This document shows positions 8,782 to 18,085 of a stretch of 64,000 nucleotides of DNA, in pieces. The translations under genes were made by a program, and so were the position numbers. Origin of the DNA: Sphingomonas soli NBRC 100801 (GTDB lineage Bacteria; Pseudomonadota; Alphaproteobacteria; Sphingomonadales; Sphingomonadaceae); NCBI RefSeq assembly GCF_001591025.1, contig NZ_BCTZ01000009.1, forward strand, positions 186,001-250,000, given 5' to 3'. The notes beneath the pieces are model-generated. The model had not been told where the DNA came from. It did no database searches and saw only the letters and a list, made by a program, of their open reading frames with translations. Every line of letters begins with the position of its first letter. The stretch's first letter is position 1.

Positions 8782-11106
8782 ATGCCTAGTTTCGCCTCCG
8801 CGCTCGAATCCACCCTTCACAAGGCGCTCGAAGCTGCCAGCTCGCGCCGTCACGAATATGCTACGCTCGAGCATCTCCTGCTCGCGCTGGTCGATGACGA
8901 GCACGCCAGCAAGGTGATGAGTGCGTGCGGGGTCGAGCTCGACGATCTGCGCGGCACTGTCGCGCACTATCTCGATACCGAGTTGGAGGCGCTGAAAGTT
9001 GATGCGGCGACCGATCCCTCGCCCACCAGCGGTTTCCAGCGCGTCGTCCAGCGCGCGATCCTTCACGTCCAGTCCTCGGGCCGCGACGAAGTGACCGGCG
9101 CGAACGTGCTCGTCGCTCTGTTCAGCGAGCGTGAGAGCTATGCCGTTTATTTCCTGCAGCAGCAGGATATGAGCCGCCTCGATGCGGTCAGCTTCATCAG
9201 CCACGGCGTCGGCAAGGGTACCGGCGCGAGCGAAGCCACGACGCCCAAGGGAGCCGATGAGGAAAAGGCAGCCGCGAAAACCGATGCCAAGAGCGGCAAG
9301 AATGAAAGCGCGCTCAAGCAGTTTACCGTGGATCTCAACGAGAAGGCGAAGGCCGGCAAGGTCGATCCGCTGATCGGCCGCGGCCCGGAAGTCGATCGCA
9401 CGATCCAGATCCTGTGCCGCCGCAGCAAGAACAACCCGCTTTACGTGGGTGATCCCGGCGTCGGCAAGACGGCAATCGCGGAAGGCCTGGCGCGCAAGAT
9501 CGTCGAAGGCGAAGTGCCCGACGTGCTTCGCGAGGCGGTGATCTATTCGCTCGACATGGGCGCGTTGCTCGCCGGCACGCGCTATCGCGGCGATTTCGAG
9601 GAGCGGCTGAAGCAGGTCGTCTCGGAGCTTGAGAAGCTGCCGCATGCGGTGCTGTTCATCGACGAGATCCACACCGTAATCGGTGCCGGCGCGACCAGCG
9701 GCGGCGCGATGGACGCGTCGAACCTGCTCAAGCCGGCTTTGTCGGGCGGTACGATCCGCTGCATCGGCTCGACCACCTACAAGGAATTCCGCAATCACTT
9801 CGAGAAGGACCGGGCTCTGCTCCGGCGCTTCCAGAAGATCGACGTCAACGAGCCGACCGTCGAGGATACGATCAAGATCCTCTCCGGCCTGCGCACCGCG
9901 TTCGAGGACCATCACAAGGTCAAATACACCCCCGATGCGATCAAGTCGGCGGTGGAACTGAGCGCGCGCTACATCAACGATCGCAAGCTGCCGGATAAGG
10001 CGATCGATGTGATCGACGAGGTCGGCGCGATGCAGATGCTGGTGCCCCCGTCGAAACGGAAAAAGACGATCACCGCCAAGGAGATCGAACAGGTTATCGC
10101 GACGATGGCGCGCATCCCGCCAAAGACCGTCTCGAGCGACGACACCCGCGTCCTCGCCAATATCGAGCAGGATTTGAAGCGCGTCGTGTTCGGTCAGGAC
10201 AAGGCGATCGAGGTGCTGGCTTCGGCGATCAAGCTCAGCCGTGCGGGCCTCCGCGATCCCGAAAAGCCGATCGGCAACTACCTGTTCTCCGGCCCCACCG
10301 GCGTCGGCAAGACCGAAGTCGCCAAGCAGCTTGCCGAATTGCTCGGCATCCCGCTCCAGCGCTTCGACATGTCCGAATATATGGAGCGCCACTCGGTCAG
10401 CCGCCTGATCGGCGCGCCACCGGGCTATGTTGGCTTCGATCAGGGCGGTCTGCTCACCGATGCAGTCGATCAGCAGCCGCACTGCGTGCTGTTGCTCGAC
10501 GAGATCGAGAAGGCGCATCCGGATCTATTCAACATCCTGTTGCAGGTGATGGACAATGGCCGCCTGACCGATCAGCACGGCAAGTCGGTCGACTTCCGCA
10601 ACGTCATCCTGATCATGACCACCAATGCCGGTGCGTCGGACATGGCGCGCGAATCGATCGGTTTCGGTGAAACCACGCGTGAGGATGTGCAGGAGGAAGC
10701 GGTGAAGAAGCTCTTCACCCCCGAATTCCGCAACCGCCTCGATGCGATCGTGCCGTTCGATTATCTGCCGACGAGCGTGGTTGCACGGGTCGTGGACAAG
10801 TTCATCCTCCAGCTCGAGCTTCAGCTGGCGGATCGCGGCGTCCACATCCAGCTCGACGATGCTGCCAAGGCGTGGCTGACCGAGCGCGGCTATGACAAGC
10901 TCTATGGCGCGCGACCGATGGGCCGCCTGATCCAGGAGAAGATCAAGCAGCCGCTGGCGGAGGAACTGCTGTTCGGCAAGCTCGTCCATGGCGGCGAGGT
11001 CAATGTGAAGCTCAAGGATGGCGCGTTGGTGTTCGAAACCATTCCCGCAGCGCCCAAGCCAAAGGGCAAGGGCGGCAAGAAGACAGTGGCCGCAAAGGCG
11101 AAGTAA
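8782..11106 (+). CDS. clpA: ClpA, ATP-dependent Clp protease ATP-binding subunit
   Basis: A 774-residue AAA+ unfoldase that feeds proteins into the ClpP peptidase. The N-domain (about 1-145) has the double Clp repeat, starting MPSFASALESTLHKAL and binding ClpS or substrate. It is followed by a charged linker. AAA module 1 has Walker A GDPGVGKT (from 223). AAA module 2 has Walker A GPTGVGKT (from 504), LLLDEIEKAHPD and a D2-small domain. The absence of a ClpB-type middle domain separates it from ClpB/ClpC. The tail is Lys/Gly rich. clpS, often just upstream of clpA, is not present in the 135 bp before this gene. Confidence 0.97.
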   Translation: MPSFASALESTLHKALEAASSRRHEYATLEHLLLALVDDEHASKVMSACGVELDDLRGTVAHYLDTELEALKVDAATDPSPTSGFQRVVQRAILHVQSSGRDEVTGANVLVALFSERESYAVYFLQQQDMSRLDAVSFISHGVGKGTGASEATTPKGADEEKAAAKTDAKSGKNESALKQFTVDLNEKAKAGKVDPLIGRGPEVDRTIQILCRRSKNNPLYVGDPGVGKTAIAEGLARKIVEGEVPDVLREAVIYSLDMGALLAGTRYRGDFEERLKQVVSELEKLPHAVLFIDEIHTVIGAGATSGGAMDASNLLKPALSGGTIRCIGSTTYKEFRNHFEKDRALLRRFQKIDVNEPTVEDTIKILSGLRTAFEDHHKVKYTPDAIKSAVELSARYINDRKLPDKAIDVIDEVGAMQMLVPPSKRKKTITAKEIEQVIATMARIPPKTVSSDDTRVLANIEQDLKRVVFGQDKAIEVLASAIKLSRAGLRDPEKPIGNYLFSGPTGVGKTEVAKQLAELLGIPLQRFDMSEYMERHSVSRLIGAPPGYVGFDQGGLLTDAVDQQPHCVLLLDEIEKAHPDLFNILLQVMDNGRLTDQHGKSVDFRNVILIMTTNAGASDMARESIGFGETTREDVQEEAVKKLFTPEFRNRLDAIVPFDYLPTSVVARVVDKFILQLELQLADRGVHIQLDDAAKAWLTERGYDKLYGARPMGRLIQEKIKQPLAEELLFGKLVHGGEVNVKLKDGALVFETIPAAPKPKGKGGKKTVAAKAK

Positions 11107-11125
11107 CCGTAACGATCAAGTCACG

Positions 11126-11153
11126 AAGGGCCGGAACGCAAGTTCCGGCCCTT
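11126..11153 (+). terminator. Intrinsic terminator of clpA
   Basis: A 12-bp perfect stem (AAGGGCCGGAAC / GTTCCGGCCCTT) with a GCAA tetraloop is followed by TCTCTTT, 20 bp after the clpA stop. Confidence 0.88.
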
Positions 11154-11303
11154 TCTCTTTGCGTGACGCACCCGCTCAACCGCCGCCTTCCCCGCCCGCC
11201 TCGTCGACATTTCCGTCGCACTCTGGTCGCCTTGTCTCGCGGCGCTGGGATGACGCGCCCGTTCCGCTACCGGCCTTCGCATAGAAAACGAAAGGCTCAG
11301 GGA

Positions 11304-11441
11304 ATGTCACTCAACAGCAAGGCGGCGATCGCCGCATGTTTCGCAACGCTTTTCATAATATCCGGCACGAACCAGCTCGTGCATTCTGGCAAGACGGCCG
11401 AGCATGCGCGCGTAAGCTCCAACAGCAGCGCGCAGATCTGA
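11304..11441 (+). CDS. 45-residue mini-ORF, paralogue of the next gene's leader
   Basis: A 45-codon ORF (MSLNSKAAIAACFATLFIIS then GTNQLVHSGK...) with a good ribosome site (CAGGGA, 3 nt from the ATG). Its first 22 residues align position by position with the N-terminus of the following gene (MSINSKAALAAGIASICIIT), including the same K-A-A and I-(S/T)-G-T pattern. It looks like a duplicated signal-peptide segment whose mature part has been lost, or a small secreted or leader peptide. It ends 11 bp before the downstream ATG. Confidence 0.5.
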   Translation: MSLNSKAAIAACFATLFIISGTNQLVHSGKTAEHARVSSNSSAQI

Positions 11442-11452
11442 GGCGCGCGGCC

Positions 11453-12640
11453 ATGTCCATCAACAGCAAGGCCGCGCTCGCCGCAGGCATCGCCTCGATC
11501 TGCATCATCACGGGCACGGCCGCGATCGCGCAGAATGCTTCGGAAGCGCCCGAGGCACGCTATGTCATGGACGCAGGCACGATCGGCGGGTTCATGGGGC
11601 AGGGCGCCAGCCACGAGCTGACGCTTCGCCTTGGCTCGCGCTTGCCCGCCAGCGGCGCACCAAAGGCCGATCACTTCATGCCGCAGGGCGCGCGTCTGGG
11701 CGCATCGGTGCCGCTCGAAACGCCGGTGCGCCACACGGGTGGAACCGAATATCAGGGCGAGTTCCAGCGGCCCAAGGGCCGCCTGCTTCTCTATTGGGGC
11801 TGTGGTGAAAAGGCGGGGCCGGGCCAGCCGGTCGTGATCGACTTCGCCAGAGTCGCCAAGGGGCAGATGCCGCCCAACCTCTTCTCGGCCCGCGTGCCGG
11901 TGGAAAACGGGCCGCAGCCGGAAAACAGCCGCACCTATGGAACCTGGCCCAACGGAAAGAGCGGCAAGAATATCAGCCCGCAAAGCTCTATCCTCGGCCA
12001 GCATCGTATCGCGGGCAATTACAGTCCCGAAATCGCGTTCGCCCTCAATGAGGATTTCATGGCCGGGCTAAGGGTCCGCGCGTCGAACGGCGCCATGGGC
12101 TCGACGGTGATCAATTGGAACGGGCTGAACAACGCGACCGGCTATTATGCCTGGGCGATGGGCGGACAGGACATGGGCGGCAACAAGGGCGGGGACGTGG
12201 TCTGGTGGTCGTCCTCGGCCACCCAGGAATTTGGCGGCGGTCTGTGGAACTGGCTCTCGCCGGGCACGGTCTCGCGGCTGATCGGCCAGAAGATCGTGAT
12301 GCCGGCCACGCAGACAAGTTGCACCGTCCCGGCAGAGGTCAAGAAGATCGCGGGCGAGCATATGATGGGCTTTGTCTACGCCTATGGCCCCGAAGCGAAC
12401 TTCGCCTTCCCCACCCGCCCGGTGAATCCGAAGACCCCGTGGCACCCCAAATGGACGGCGAAAGTGCGCTATCGCTCAATCGCCAACTTCATGACCGGGA
12501 TGCCGGATATGCCGCAGATGGGCGGGATGGACGAGGATGCGGACGAATATCGCCCGAGCCGCCCACAACCCAACCCACGCAAGTGCAAGCCGGGCCTGGG
12601 CGGAATGTTGCGGGGCGCGCTGGGTGGAAGCGGCTGTTAA
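11453..12640 (+). CDS. Secreted hypothetical protein, 395 residues
   Basis: A protein with a Sec signal peptide (about residues 1-27, ending TAAIAQ) and a soluble remainder. Sequence features include RLLLYWGCGEK, a Gly/Asn-rich centre with GLNNATGYYAWAMGGQ, and a Met/Pro/Asp-rich stretch before a basic end with two Cys (RKCKPGLGGM...GSGC). I do not recognise a named domain. Its style (long, secreted, Gly- and Trp-rich) is that of sphingomonad envelope-associated proteins. It lies downstream of the mini-ORF that copies its leader, and its stop overlaps by 4 bp the stop of the convergent DUF418 gene. Confidence 0.8.
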   Translation: MSINSKAALAAGIASICIITGTAAIAQNASEAPEARYVMDAGTIGGFMGQGASHELTLRLGSRLPASGAPKADHFMPQGARLGASVPLETPVRHTGGTEYQGEFQRPKGRLLLYWGCGEKAGPGQPVVIDFARVAKGQMPPNLFSARVPVENGPQPENSRTYGTWPNGKSGKNISPQSSILGQHRIAGNYSPEIAFALNEDFMAGLRVRASNGAMGSTVINWNGLNNATGYYAWAMGGQDMGGNKGGDVVWWSSSATQEFGGGLWNWLSPGTVSRLIGQKIVMPATQTSCTVPAEVKKIAGEHMMGFVYAYGPEANFAFPTRPVNPKTPWHPKWTAKVRYRSIANFMTGMPDMPQMGGMDEDADEYRPSRPQPNPRKCKPGLGGMLRGALGGSGC

Positions 12641-13797
12641 GACCGGCGAATGAAGGGGATGTCGCGGCGCAGATAGGTGAGCGCCCGCCATCCCCATTCG
12701 ACTGGGCCGTAATGGAAGTGGCGTAGCCAGATCGCCGCCAGCACAAGCTGCGCGGCGATCGCCGCCCCCCCGACCCAGAGTCGCGTCGCCTGGCTCCAAT
12801 CATCGTATAGCCCCAGCCCGAAGCCATAGAATATCGGCACGAACACAAGGCTTTGCGCGATATATAGCGTGAGCGTCAGCCGCCCCACGGCCGAAAACGG
12901 GCCAATCAGCCCCCGCAGAGGCCCCTGCCACAAGGCTATCAGGATGAGCGCCCACAGCGTCGTCCCCGACAGCTCGAACCAGCTTCCGATCAGCAGGCCG
13001 AACCAGCGGTTGGCCGCTTCGCCATGATCCTGCGCGGCGAACCACGCAGTTAGTGAATCACTTCCGAAATGCAGCGTCAGCGCGACTGCCGCGGCGATGG
13101 CGAAGGCGATCCGGCGCGCTTTGGCATATTCACCGGCCCGCGCGAAAAAGCCGGTCCGTCCTAGCACCATGCCGACCAAGTACAGGCCGATGATCTGCAC
13201 CAGCCGCCCGCTTTCGAGCATGAACCACCATTTGGGCACCTGCCCCTGCCACAAATTGGCCGAGAGCGCCTCTGCCAGCGATCCGGTGAGATAAACGGGC
13301 ATCGCCGGATCGTTCAAGAAATGCGGCGGCTGGTTAGCCCATTCCGCGCCTGATGAAGCGGCGACGATCTGGAGGATTAGGGTCGGGCCGACGAAGCAGA
13401 AGGCCGCGAGTGCGATCAGGACGCGGTTGTTCTGGATTCGGTGCGCGAGCAGCAGCAGGAAGCCCAGGCCGGCGAGTAGCTGAATGATGTCGCCGCGATA
13501 GACCAATGCGTGGAAGAATCCGATCACCAGCAGGATCGTCAGCCGCCACGCGAATCGCGCGGTGAAATCCTCCCCACGCCGGGCGGAGCGGTCCATCAGC
13601 ACGAAAAAGCTGAAGCCGAAGCACAATGCGAGCAGCGAGAAGCTCTTGCCCATGAAGAGCAGGAAAACGGTGTCGGCGATGCCGGGCTGTGGGTTGGACC
13701 AATAGAGCTCGTAGCTCTCCAGCATATGGACGAGGAAGAGCGCCATCAGCGCAAAGCCGCGCAGTACATCGACCAGTTGCAGCCGCTCGTGGGCCAT
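12637..13797 (-). CDS. DUF418 multi-pass membrane protein (YeiB-like)
   Basis: A 386-residue inner-membrane protein with roughly ten hydrophobic segments. The N-terminus ERLQLVDVLRGFALMALFLVHM is typical of YeiB/DUF418 proteins, which share the acyltransferase-3-like opening. The C-terminal DUF418 part contains GRLTLTLYIAQSLVF and HFHYGPVEWGWRALTY. Substrate and role are unknown; transport or modification of envelope components is suspected for the family. The ATG at 13797 is preceded by GGGGAGAG. The longer open frame to 13854 is unlikely. Confidence 0.88.
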   Translation of the reverse strand: MAHERLQLVDVLRGFALMALFLVHMLESYELYWSNPQPGIADTVFLLFMGKSFSLLALCFGFSFFVLMDRSARRGEDFTARFAWRLTILLVIGFFHALVYRGDIIQLLAGLGFLLLLAHRIQNNRVLIALAAFCFVGPTLILQIVAASSGAEWANQPPHFLNDPAMPVYLTGSLAEALSANLWQGQVPKWWFMLESGRLVQIIGLYLVGMVLGRTGFFARAGEYAKARRIAFAIAAAVALTLHFGSDSLTAWFAAQDHGEAANRWFGLLIGSWFELSGTTLWALILIALWQGPLRGLIGPFSAVGRLTLTLYIAQSLVFVPIFYGFGLGLYDDWSQATRLWVGGAAIAAQLVLAAIWLRHFHYGPVEWGWRALTYLRRDIPFIRRS

Positions 13798-13931
13798 TCG
13801 CCCTCTCCCCTTTTGTCTGATTATGGAGCGCGAATCGGCTGCTGAAAAGCGCAAGCGTCAAGTCGTGGAAAAGCGGGCGGTCTTCCCGCATTTTAACCGG
13901 TTGTTTGTCATGCAAGGCGTATCGGGCAGGC

Positions 13932-15620
13932 ATGTTCCGGCGTTTCCTTTTGCGCGTGCTCGCGGTGTTGGCCGCATGCGTCTGTCTCACCGGAATCGTG
14001 ACGCCGGCTAGCGCCCAGCGCGCCCTTGCCGGAGAGCCGCTTCAGGTCTGCGTGCTGCCCGATACCGGCGGCATGGATCCCGCGACGCTGATCCACCATC
14101 CCGAGCGCTTCGATTGCACGACCGAGCAGCACAAGTTCGGCCCGGGAAATTTCTGGGTGATCTCGAACGACATCAACCGCCGCTCGCTCTCGGGAGAGCC
14201 GCTCAATGCCCGCCTCGCCAGCCTGTGGCAGGACGGATTGTCGCTGCACATACTCTATGCCGACGGGCGGATGGCGAGTTCCGCTACGGACGCGCGCGGC
14301 GTGACTCCGCTACTCCAGCTGGGCGCTCTGGTGGAGCAGCCGCTCCCGCAGCTGGATTCGGATGTTGTCCGGCTGCTCTGGCACGTCCAGGGATCGGCGA
14401 ATGTCCGCGGCATCGTGCTCGGCACGCGTATTTCGACCGGATCGCAGAGCGAACGCACCAACTTGACGATGGCGGCGCTCTACGCTGCATTTGCCGGGCT
14501 CTGCGTGGCTCTGATCATCTACAACCTGGCCCTGTGGGGCGCGCTCCGCCACCGCTTCCAGCTATATTATTGCGTCATGGTCGCGGCGCTGCTGGCCTAT
14601 ACTTTCTCCTCGTCCGGTGCGCTTGCCTGGGTCTTCCCGGACATCGCCAATAACGACCGGCTGCGGATCAATTATCTGCTGCTCAGCTTCACCGGCGCCT
14701 CTGCGCTGATCTTCGCGCGGAGTTTCTTCGAGGAGCGCATCTTCTCGGGCTGGCTCGGGCGCTACACCGCCGCCGTCGCGACCGCGCTCGCCGGGGTCGG
14801 CATCCTGTTCTTCCTCTCGGCCCCCTTCTCGATCCGGAGCGCAGACGCCGCCTTCACCACGGTCTTCCTCGCCCTCGCCACGGTGGTTGGCCCCACTTTG
14901 TGGCAGGCCTGGCGCAGGCGCAGCAATTATCTGTGGCTATTCGCGATCGGCTGGGGCGTGCCGATCCTCACATCGATCGCGCGCGTGCTGGCGGGGCTTC
15001 GCGTCATCCCATGGAATTTCTGGCTCGATAATTCGACGATCCTGGCGATGGTGGTCGAAGCCTTGATCTCCAGCCTAGCCATCGCCTACCGGATCAAGCT
15101 GCTGCGCGACGAACGTGACTGGGCCATCGCCAGCGAAGTAATGGCGCGCCGCCTGGCCGATACCGATCCGCTCACCGGACTGCTAAACCGCCGCGCATTT
15201 CTCGATCAGGCGATCGGGCGGCCGGGCGAGCAGCAATTGCTGCTCGCCGATCTGGATCATTTCAAGCGCGTCAACGAAACGCTGGGCCATGATGGCGGCG
15301 ACGAGGTGCTGCGCCTGTTCGCCCGGCTGCTGCGCACGCATGTCCCCGCCACCGCGCTTGTGGCGCGCATGGGCGGCGAGGAGTTCGCGATCCTCTCCTC
15401 CGCGTCCGAGCCGGTCGAACCCGAATTACTCCTCGCCAAATTGCGCGCAACCCGCATGCCCTTCGATCTGCTCGTCACCGCCAGCATAGGCGTGTGCAAG
15501 GGGCCGCTGACCAGCGATGTCGAGTGGAAGGCCTTGTACAGGGGCGCTGACTCGGCCTTGTTCGAAGCGAAGTTGGCGGGCCGCGATCGCGCGCGCAGCA
15601 CGCTCCGCGCCGCCGCCTGA
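13932..15620 (+). CDS. Diguanylate cyclase with 7TMR-DISM sensor (GGDEF)
   Basis: A 562-residue membrane sensor enzyme. A signal peptide (FRRFLLRVLAVLAACVCL) leads to a periplasmic domain of about 130 residues. Seven membrane helices of 7TMR-DISM type follow (NLTMAALYAAFAGLCVALII onwards). The C-terminal GGDEF domain has TDPLTGLLNRRAFLD, LADLDHFKRVNE and an intact active site GGEEF (481-485). It should make cyclic di-GMP from two GTP in response to an extracytoplasmic carbohydrate or lipid cue, and so influence motility or biofilm. I see no RxxD inhibitory site in the usual position, so product inhibition may be weak. Confidence 0.93.
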   Translation: MFRRFLLRVLAVLAACVCLTGIVTPASAQRALAGEPLQVCVLPDTGGMDPATLIHHPERFDCTTEQHKFGPGNFWVISNDINRRSLSGEPLNARLASLWQDGLSLHILYADGRMASSATDARGVTPLLQLGALVEQPLPQLDSDVVRLLWHVQGSANVRGIVLGTRISTGSQSERTNLTMAALYAAFAGLCVALIIYNLALWGALRHRFQLYYCVMVAALLAYTFSSSGALAWVFPDIANNDRLRINYLLLSFTGASALIFARSFFEERIFSGWLGRYTAAVATALAGVGILFFLSAPFSIRSADAAFTTVFLALATVVGPTLWQAWRRRSNYLWLFAIGWGVPILTSIARVLAGLRVIPWNFWLDNSTILAMVVEALISSLAIAYRIKLLRDERDWAIASEVMARRLADTDPLTGLLNRRAFLDQAIGRPGEQQLLLADLDHFKRVNETLGHDGGDEVLRLFARLLRTHVPATALVARMGGEEFAILSSASEPVEPELLLAKLRATRMPFDLLVTASIGVCKGPLTSDVEWKALYRGADSALFEAKLAGRDRARSTLRAAA

Positions 15621-15674
15621 CTTTTTGTCGCGCCGCACGTTGCCGGAATTGCTCTGCGGGCGTATTGATCTTCC

Positions 15675-15881
15675 ATGGTCAAGCGCAACCGGATCGTTCT
15701 GGCTCTTGGAGCAATTGCGCTGCTGCTGCTCTGCATTGCCAATGACGATCGCCGCGCCGGCATCTCGATCGCGATGGCGCGGCAGGGAGACCCCTCGCCC
15801 CAGCGGATGGAAGCCGCTCTCGATCTGGGGATATTCGCGATTTCCGTACTGGTGACCTGGAGCAAGCGGCTCGCACATTGA
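15675..15881 (+). CDS. Small membrane protein, 68 residues
   Basis: The ORF encodes MVKRNRIVLALGAIALLLLC, a membrane helix, then a polar middle (IANDDRRAGISIAMARQGD) and a second hydrophobic stretch (LDLGIFAISVLVTW). Two short helices with a charged loop suggest a small inner-membrane protein. The ribosome site is weak. It sits between the diguanylate cyclase and the acyl-CoA ligase on the same strand. No function can be given. Confidence 0.6.
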   Translation: MVKRNRIVLALGAIALLLLCIANDDRRAGISIAMARQGDPSPQRMEAALDLGIFAISVLVTWSKRLAH

Positions 15882-15890
15882 CCGCCGCTA

Positions 15891-15925
15891 TTGACCGCCC
15901 GCCCCCCTTGCTTACACTAGTGTAA
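15891..15925 (+). promoter_or_regulatory. Promoter with perfect 14-bp palindromic operator abutting the start codon
   Basis: TTGACC (15891-15896), 16 bp, then TACACT (15913-15918) resemble -35 and -10 elements, with predicted initiation at or next to the A of the ATG (15926). The -10 lies inside the perfect palindrome TTACACTAGTGTAA (15912-15925), a typical dimeric repressor operator shape (TetR- or GntR-like, inference). There is no Shine-Dalgarno, so the mRNA may be leaderless. Confidence 0.65.
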
Positions 15926-17602
15926 ATGAGCAAACCTGAAGATATCTGGCGTACGGAATACCGTCATCCTGGCCGCTGGGACGAAGCCTTGCCGCCGCTT
16001 TCCATGGTTGAGCTCTTCGAGCAAAGCGCCGCTGCGCATCCCCAGGCCAATCTGCTCGATTTCATGGGTCGCAAATACAGCTATGGCGAAACGCTCGACG
16101 GCGCAAACCGGGTGGCGTGCGGGCTGAGAGCGCTGGGCTATGGCCCGGGCGACCGGATCGGGCTCTTCCTGCCCAACGTGCCGCATTATGTCGCCGCCTA
16201 TTACGGCATCCTCAAGCTCGGCGCGACCGTCGTCAATTTCTCGCCGCTCTACACGGTCGAGGAGCTCACCGCACAGGTCGAGGATAGCGGCACCCGATTG
16301 CTCTTCACGATCTCGGCCAGCGCCCTGCTGCCCACTGCGCTCAAGGTGCTCGACCAGAGCAAGCTTGAGCGGCTCGCGGTCGGATCGATCGCGGGCGCGC
16401 TTCCCGCCGCAAAGTCGCTCTTCTACCGGTTGTTCAAGGGCAGCGAAGTTACTCCCCGCCCCGCCGACCCGCGCGTCCAGGCCTTCTCGCAACTGATCGA
16501 TAATGACGGTCTGTGCGAGACGGTGCCGATCGATCCGGTCAAGGATCTGGCCCTGATCCAATATACCGGCGGCACCACCGGCGTGCCCAAGGGCGCGATG
16601 CTCAGCCACCAGAATCTGTCGGCGAATGCCCGGCAGGTCGCCCGGCTCGATCCGCATATGGGTGAGAAGGCCGATACGATCCTCGGCATCCTTCCCTTCT
16701 TCCACGTCTTCGCCAATACGTGCGTGCTCAACCGCACGGTGCTCACCGGCGGCGAGATCGTGATGCTCCCGCGCTTCAATGCCAAGCAGGCGCTGGCCGC
16801 GCTGCGCCGGACTCATCCGCGCTCCATGCCCGGCGTCCCGACCATGTATCAGGCGCTGCTCGATGCGCCCGGCATGAAGGCAAGCGACTTCAAGAGCCTC
16901 GAATATTGCATTTCGGGCGGCGCGCCGCTGTCATCGGCCCTCAAGGCGCAATGGGAGCAGGTTACCGGCGCGAAGGTGATTGAAGGGTACGGGCTGTCCG
17001 AAAGCTCGGGCGTGGTCTCGTGCAACCCCTATGAGGGGCTCAACAAGAGCGGGACGATCGGCCAGCCGCTGATCGGCACCCGCGTCCGGCTGGTCGACAA
17101 GGAAGACCCGACAAGGCCGCCGCCGGAAGGTGAGCCGGGCGAGATCGTCGTGTCCGGTCCCCAGATCATGCGGGGATATTGGAGCCGGCCCGATACCGAC
17201 GCGGACACCTTTGTCGACGATCACTGGCTGCGCACCGGCGATGTCGGCACGATCGACGAGGACGGCTTCATCAAGATCGTCGACCGGTTGAAGGACATGA
17301 TCGCCGTAGGCGGCTTCAAGGTTTTCCCCAGCCAGATCGAAGCCCTGCTCTATAAGCATGACGCCGTGAAGGAGGCGCTGGTGATCGGCCTGCCCGATTC
17401 CTATCTCGGCGAGCTTCCCTACGCCTATGTGACGCTGAACGAGGGCGCGGAGACCACCGGCCCGGAACTGGGCGATTGGCTCAACCCCCAGCTTGGCAAG
17501 CATGAGCGGGTGAAGGAAGTCGTGGTCCGCGAAAGCCTGCCCAAGACGATGATCGGCAAGCTCAGCCGCAAGGATCTGATTGCGGAGGTCATGCCGGGCT
17601 GA
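15926..17602 (+). CDS. Long-chain fatty-acid (or dicarboxylate) CoA ligase
   Basis: A 558-residue AMP-forming acyl-CoA synthetase. It activates a carboxylic acid with ATP and CoA through an acyl-adenylate. The P-loop is YTGGTTGVPKGAM (from residue 213). Also visible are EGYGLSESSGV, LRTGDVG, DRLKDMIAVGGFKVFPSQIE and the C-terminal lysine motif PKTMIGKLSRKDL. The overall pattern is FadD-like; related sphingomonad enzymes are also labelled pimeloyl/dicarboxylate ligases, so the chain type is open. A palindromic operator ends at its ATG, suggesting repressor control by an acyl-CoA or acid signal (inference). Confidence 0.93.
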   Translation: MSKPEDIWRTEYRHPGRWDEALPPLSMVELFEQSAAAHPQANLLDFMGRKYSYGETLDGANRVACGLRALGYGPGDRIGLFLPNVPHYVAAYYGILKLGATVVNFSPLYTVEELTAQVEDSGTRLLFTISASALLPTALKVLDQSKLERLAVGSIAGALPAAKSLFYRLFKGSEVTPRPADPRVQAFSQLIDNDGLCETVPIDPVKDLALIQYTGGTTGVPKGAMLSHQNLSANARQVARLDPHMGEKADTILGILPFFHVFANTCVLNRTVLTGGEIVMLPRFNAKQALAALRRTHPRSMPGVPTMYQALLDAPGMKASDFKSLEYCISGGAPLSSALKAQWEQVTGAKVIEGYGLSESSGVVSCNPYEGLNKSGTIGQPLIGTRVRLVDKEDPTRPPPEGEPGEIVVSGPQIMRGYWSRPDTDADTFVDDHWLRTGDVGTIDEDGFIKIVDRLKDMIAVGGFKVFPSQIEALLYKHDAVKEALVIGLPDSYLGELPYAYVTLNEGAETTGPELGDWLNPQLGKHERVKEVVVRESLPKTMIGKLSRKDLIAEVMPG

Positions 17603-18085
17603 GGCTCCAGGACGCGAGTTGCTTCAGGGGGCGGGAGCGGCAACGCCCTACCCTGTCAGCGCTTGTAATTTGGAGTGCCGGAAAATCTCGCTAGCTTCAC
17701 GGGCGAACAAGATAGGATGCGCCCATCCCAGCGAAGTCGCAAGTAGCGCGACACTGGCAAACTCGGCGGTCCGCGGCGTCTTCCAATGTGCCCCGGACAT
17801 TGTCGCCAAGGCCAGGCAATCGGGGCTTACCGACGCGCAATTGAACGCTCGCCAGAAGCAAGCTGCGGACGACACCGTCTCGAATTTCGTCACAAAAGGC
17901 GTGAGGGACGGCGCGAAGGCAACCCCATATTGGCGTTGCGCGTCCGGCGCATGAGCCCAACGTGCGGCCCCTTTAGGCCGAGACTCATTAAAGCAGCCTG
18001 TCGGCTCGCGACCCATTGCGGACCTCGAATCTTTTTCACCCGGACTTGTTAGGTGCTAATCCCCTTGGAGCAGGCGCACCCTTTT

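Noticed and set aside
8779..10518. 579-residue minus-strand frame opposite clpA
   Set aside because: Antisense shadow of clpA with no domain and His/Arg-rich composition.
17648..18016. 122-residue minus-strand ORF
   Set aside because: Lacks a ribosome site and overlaps a similarly open plus frame; no recognisable motif.
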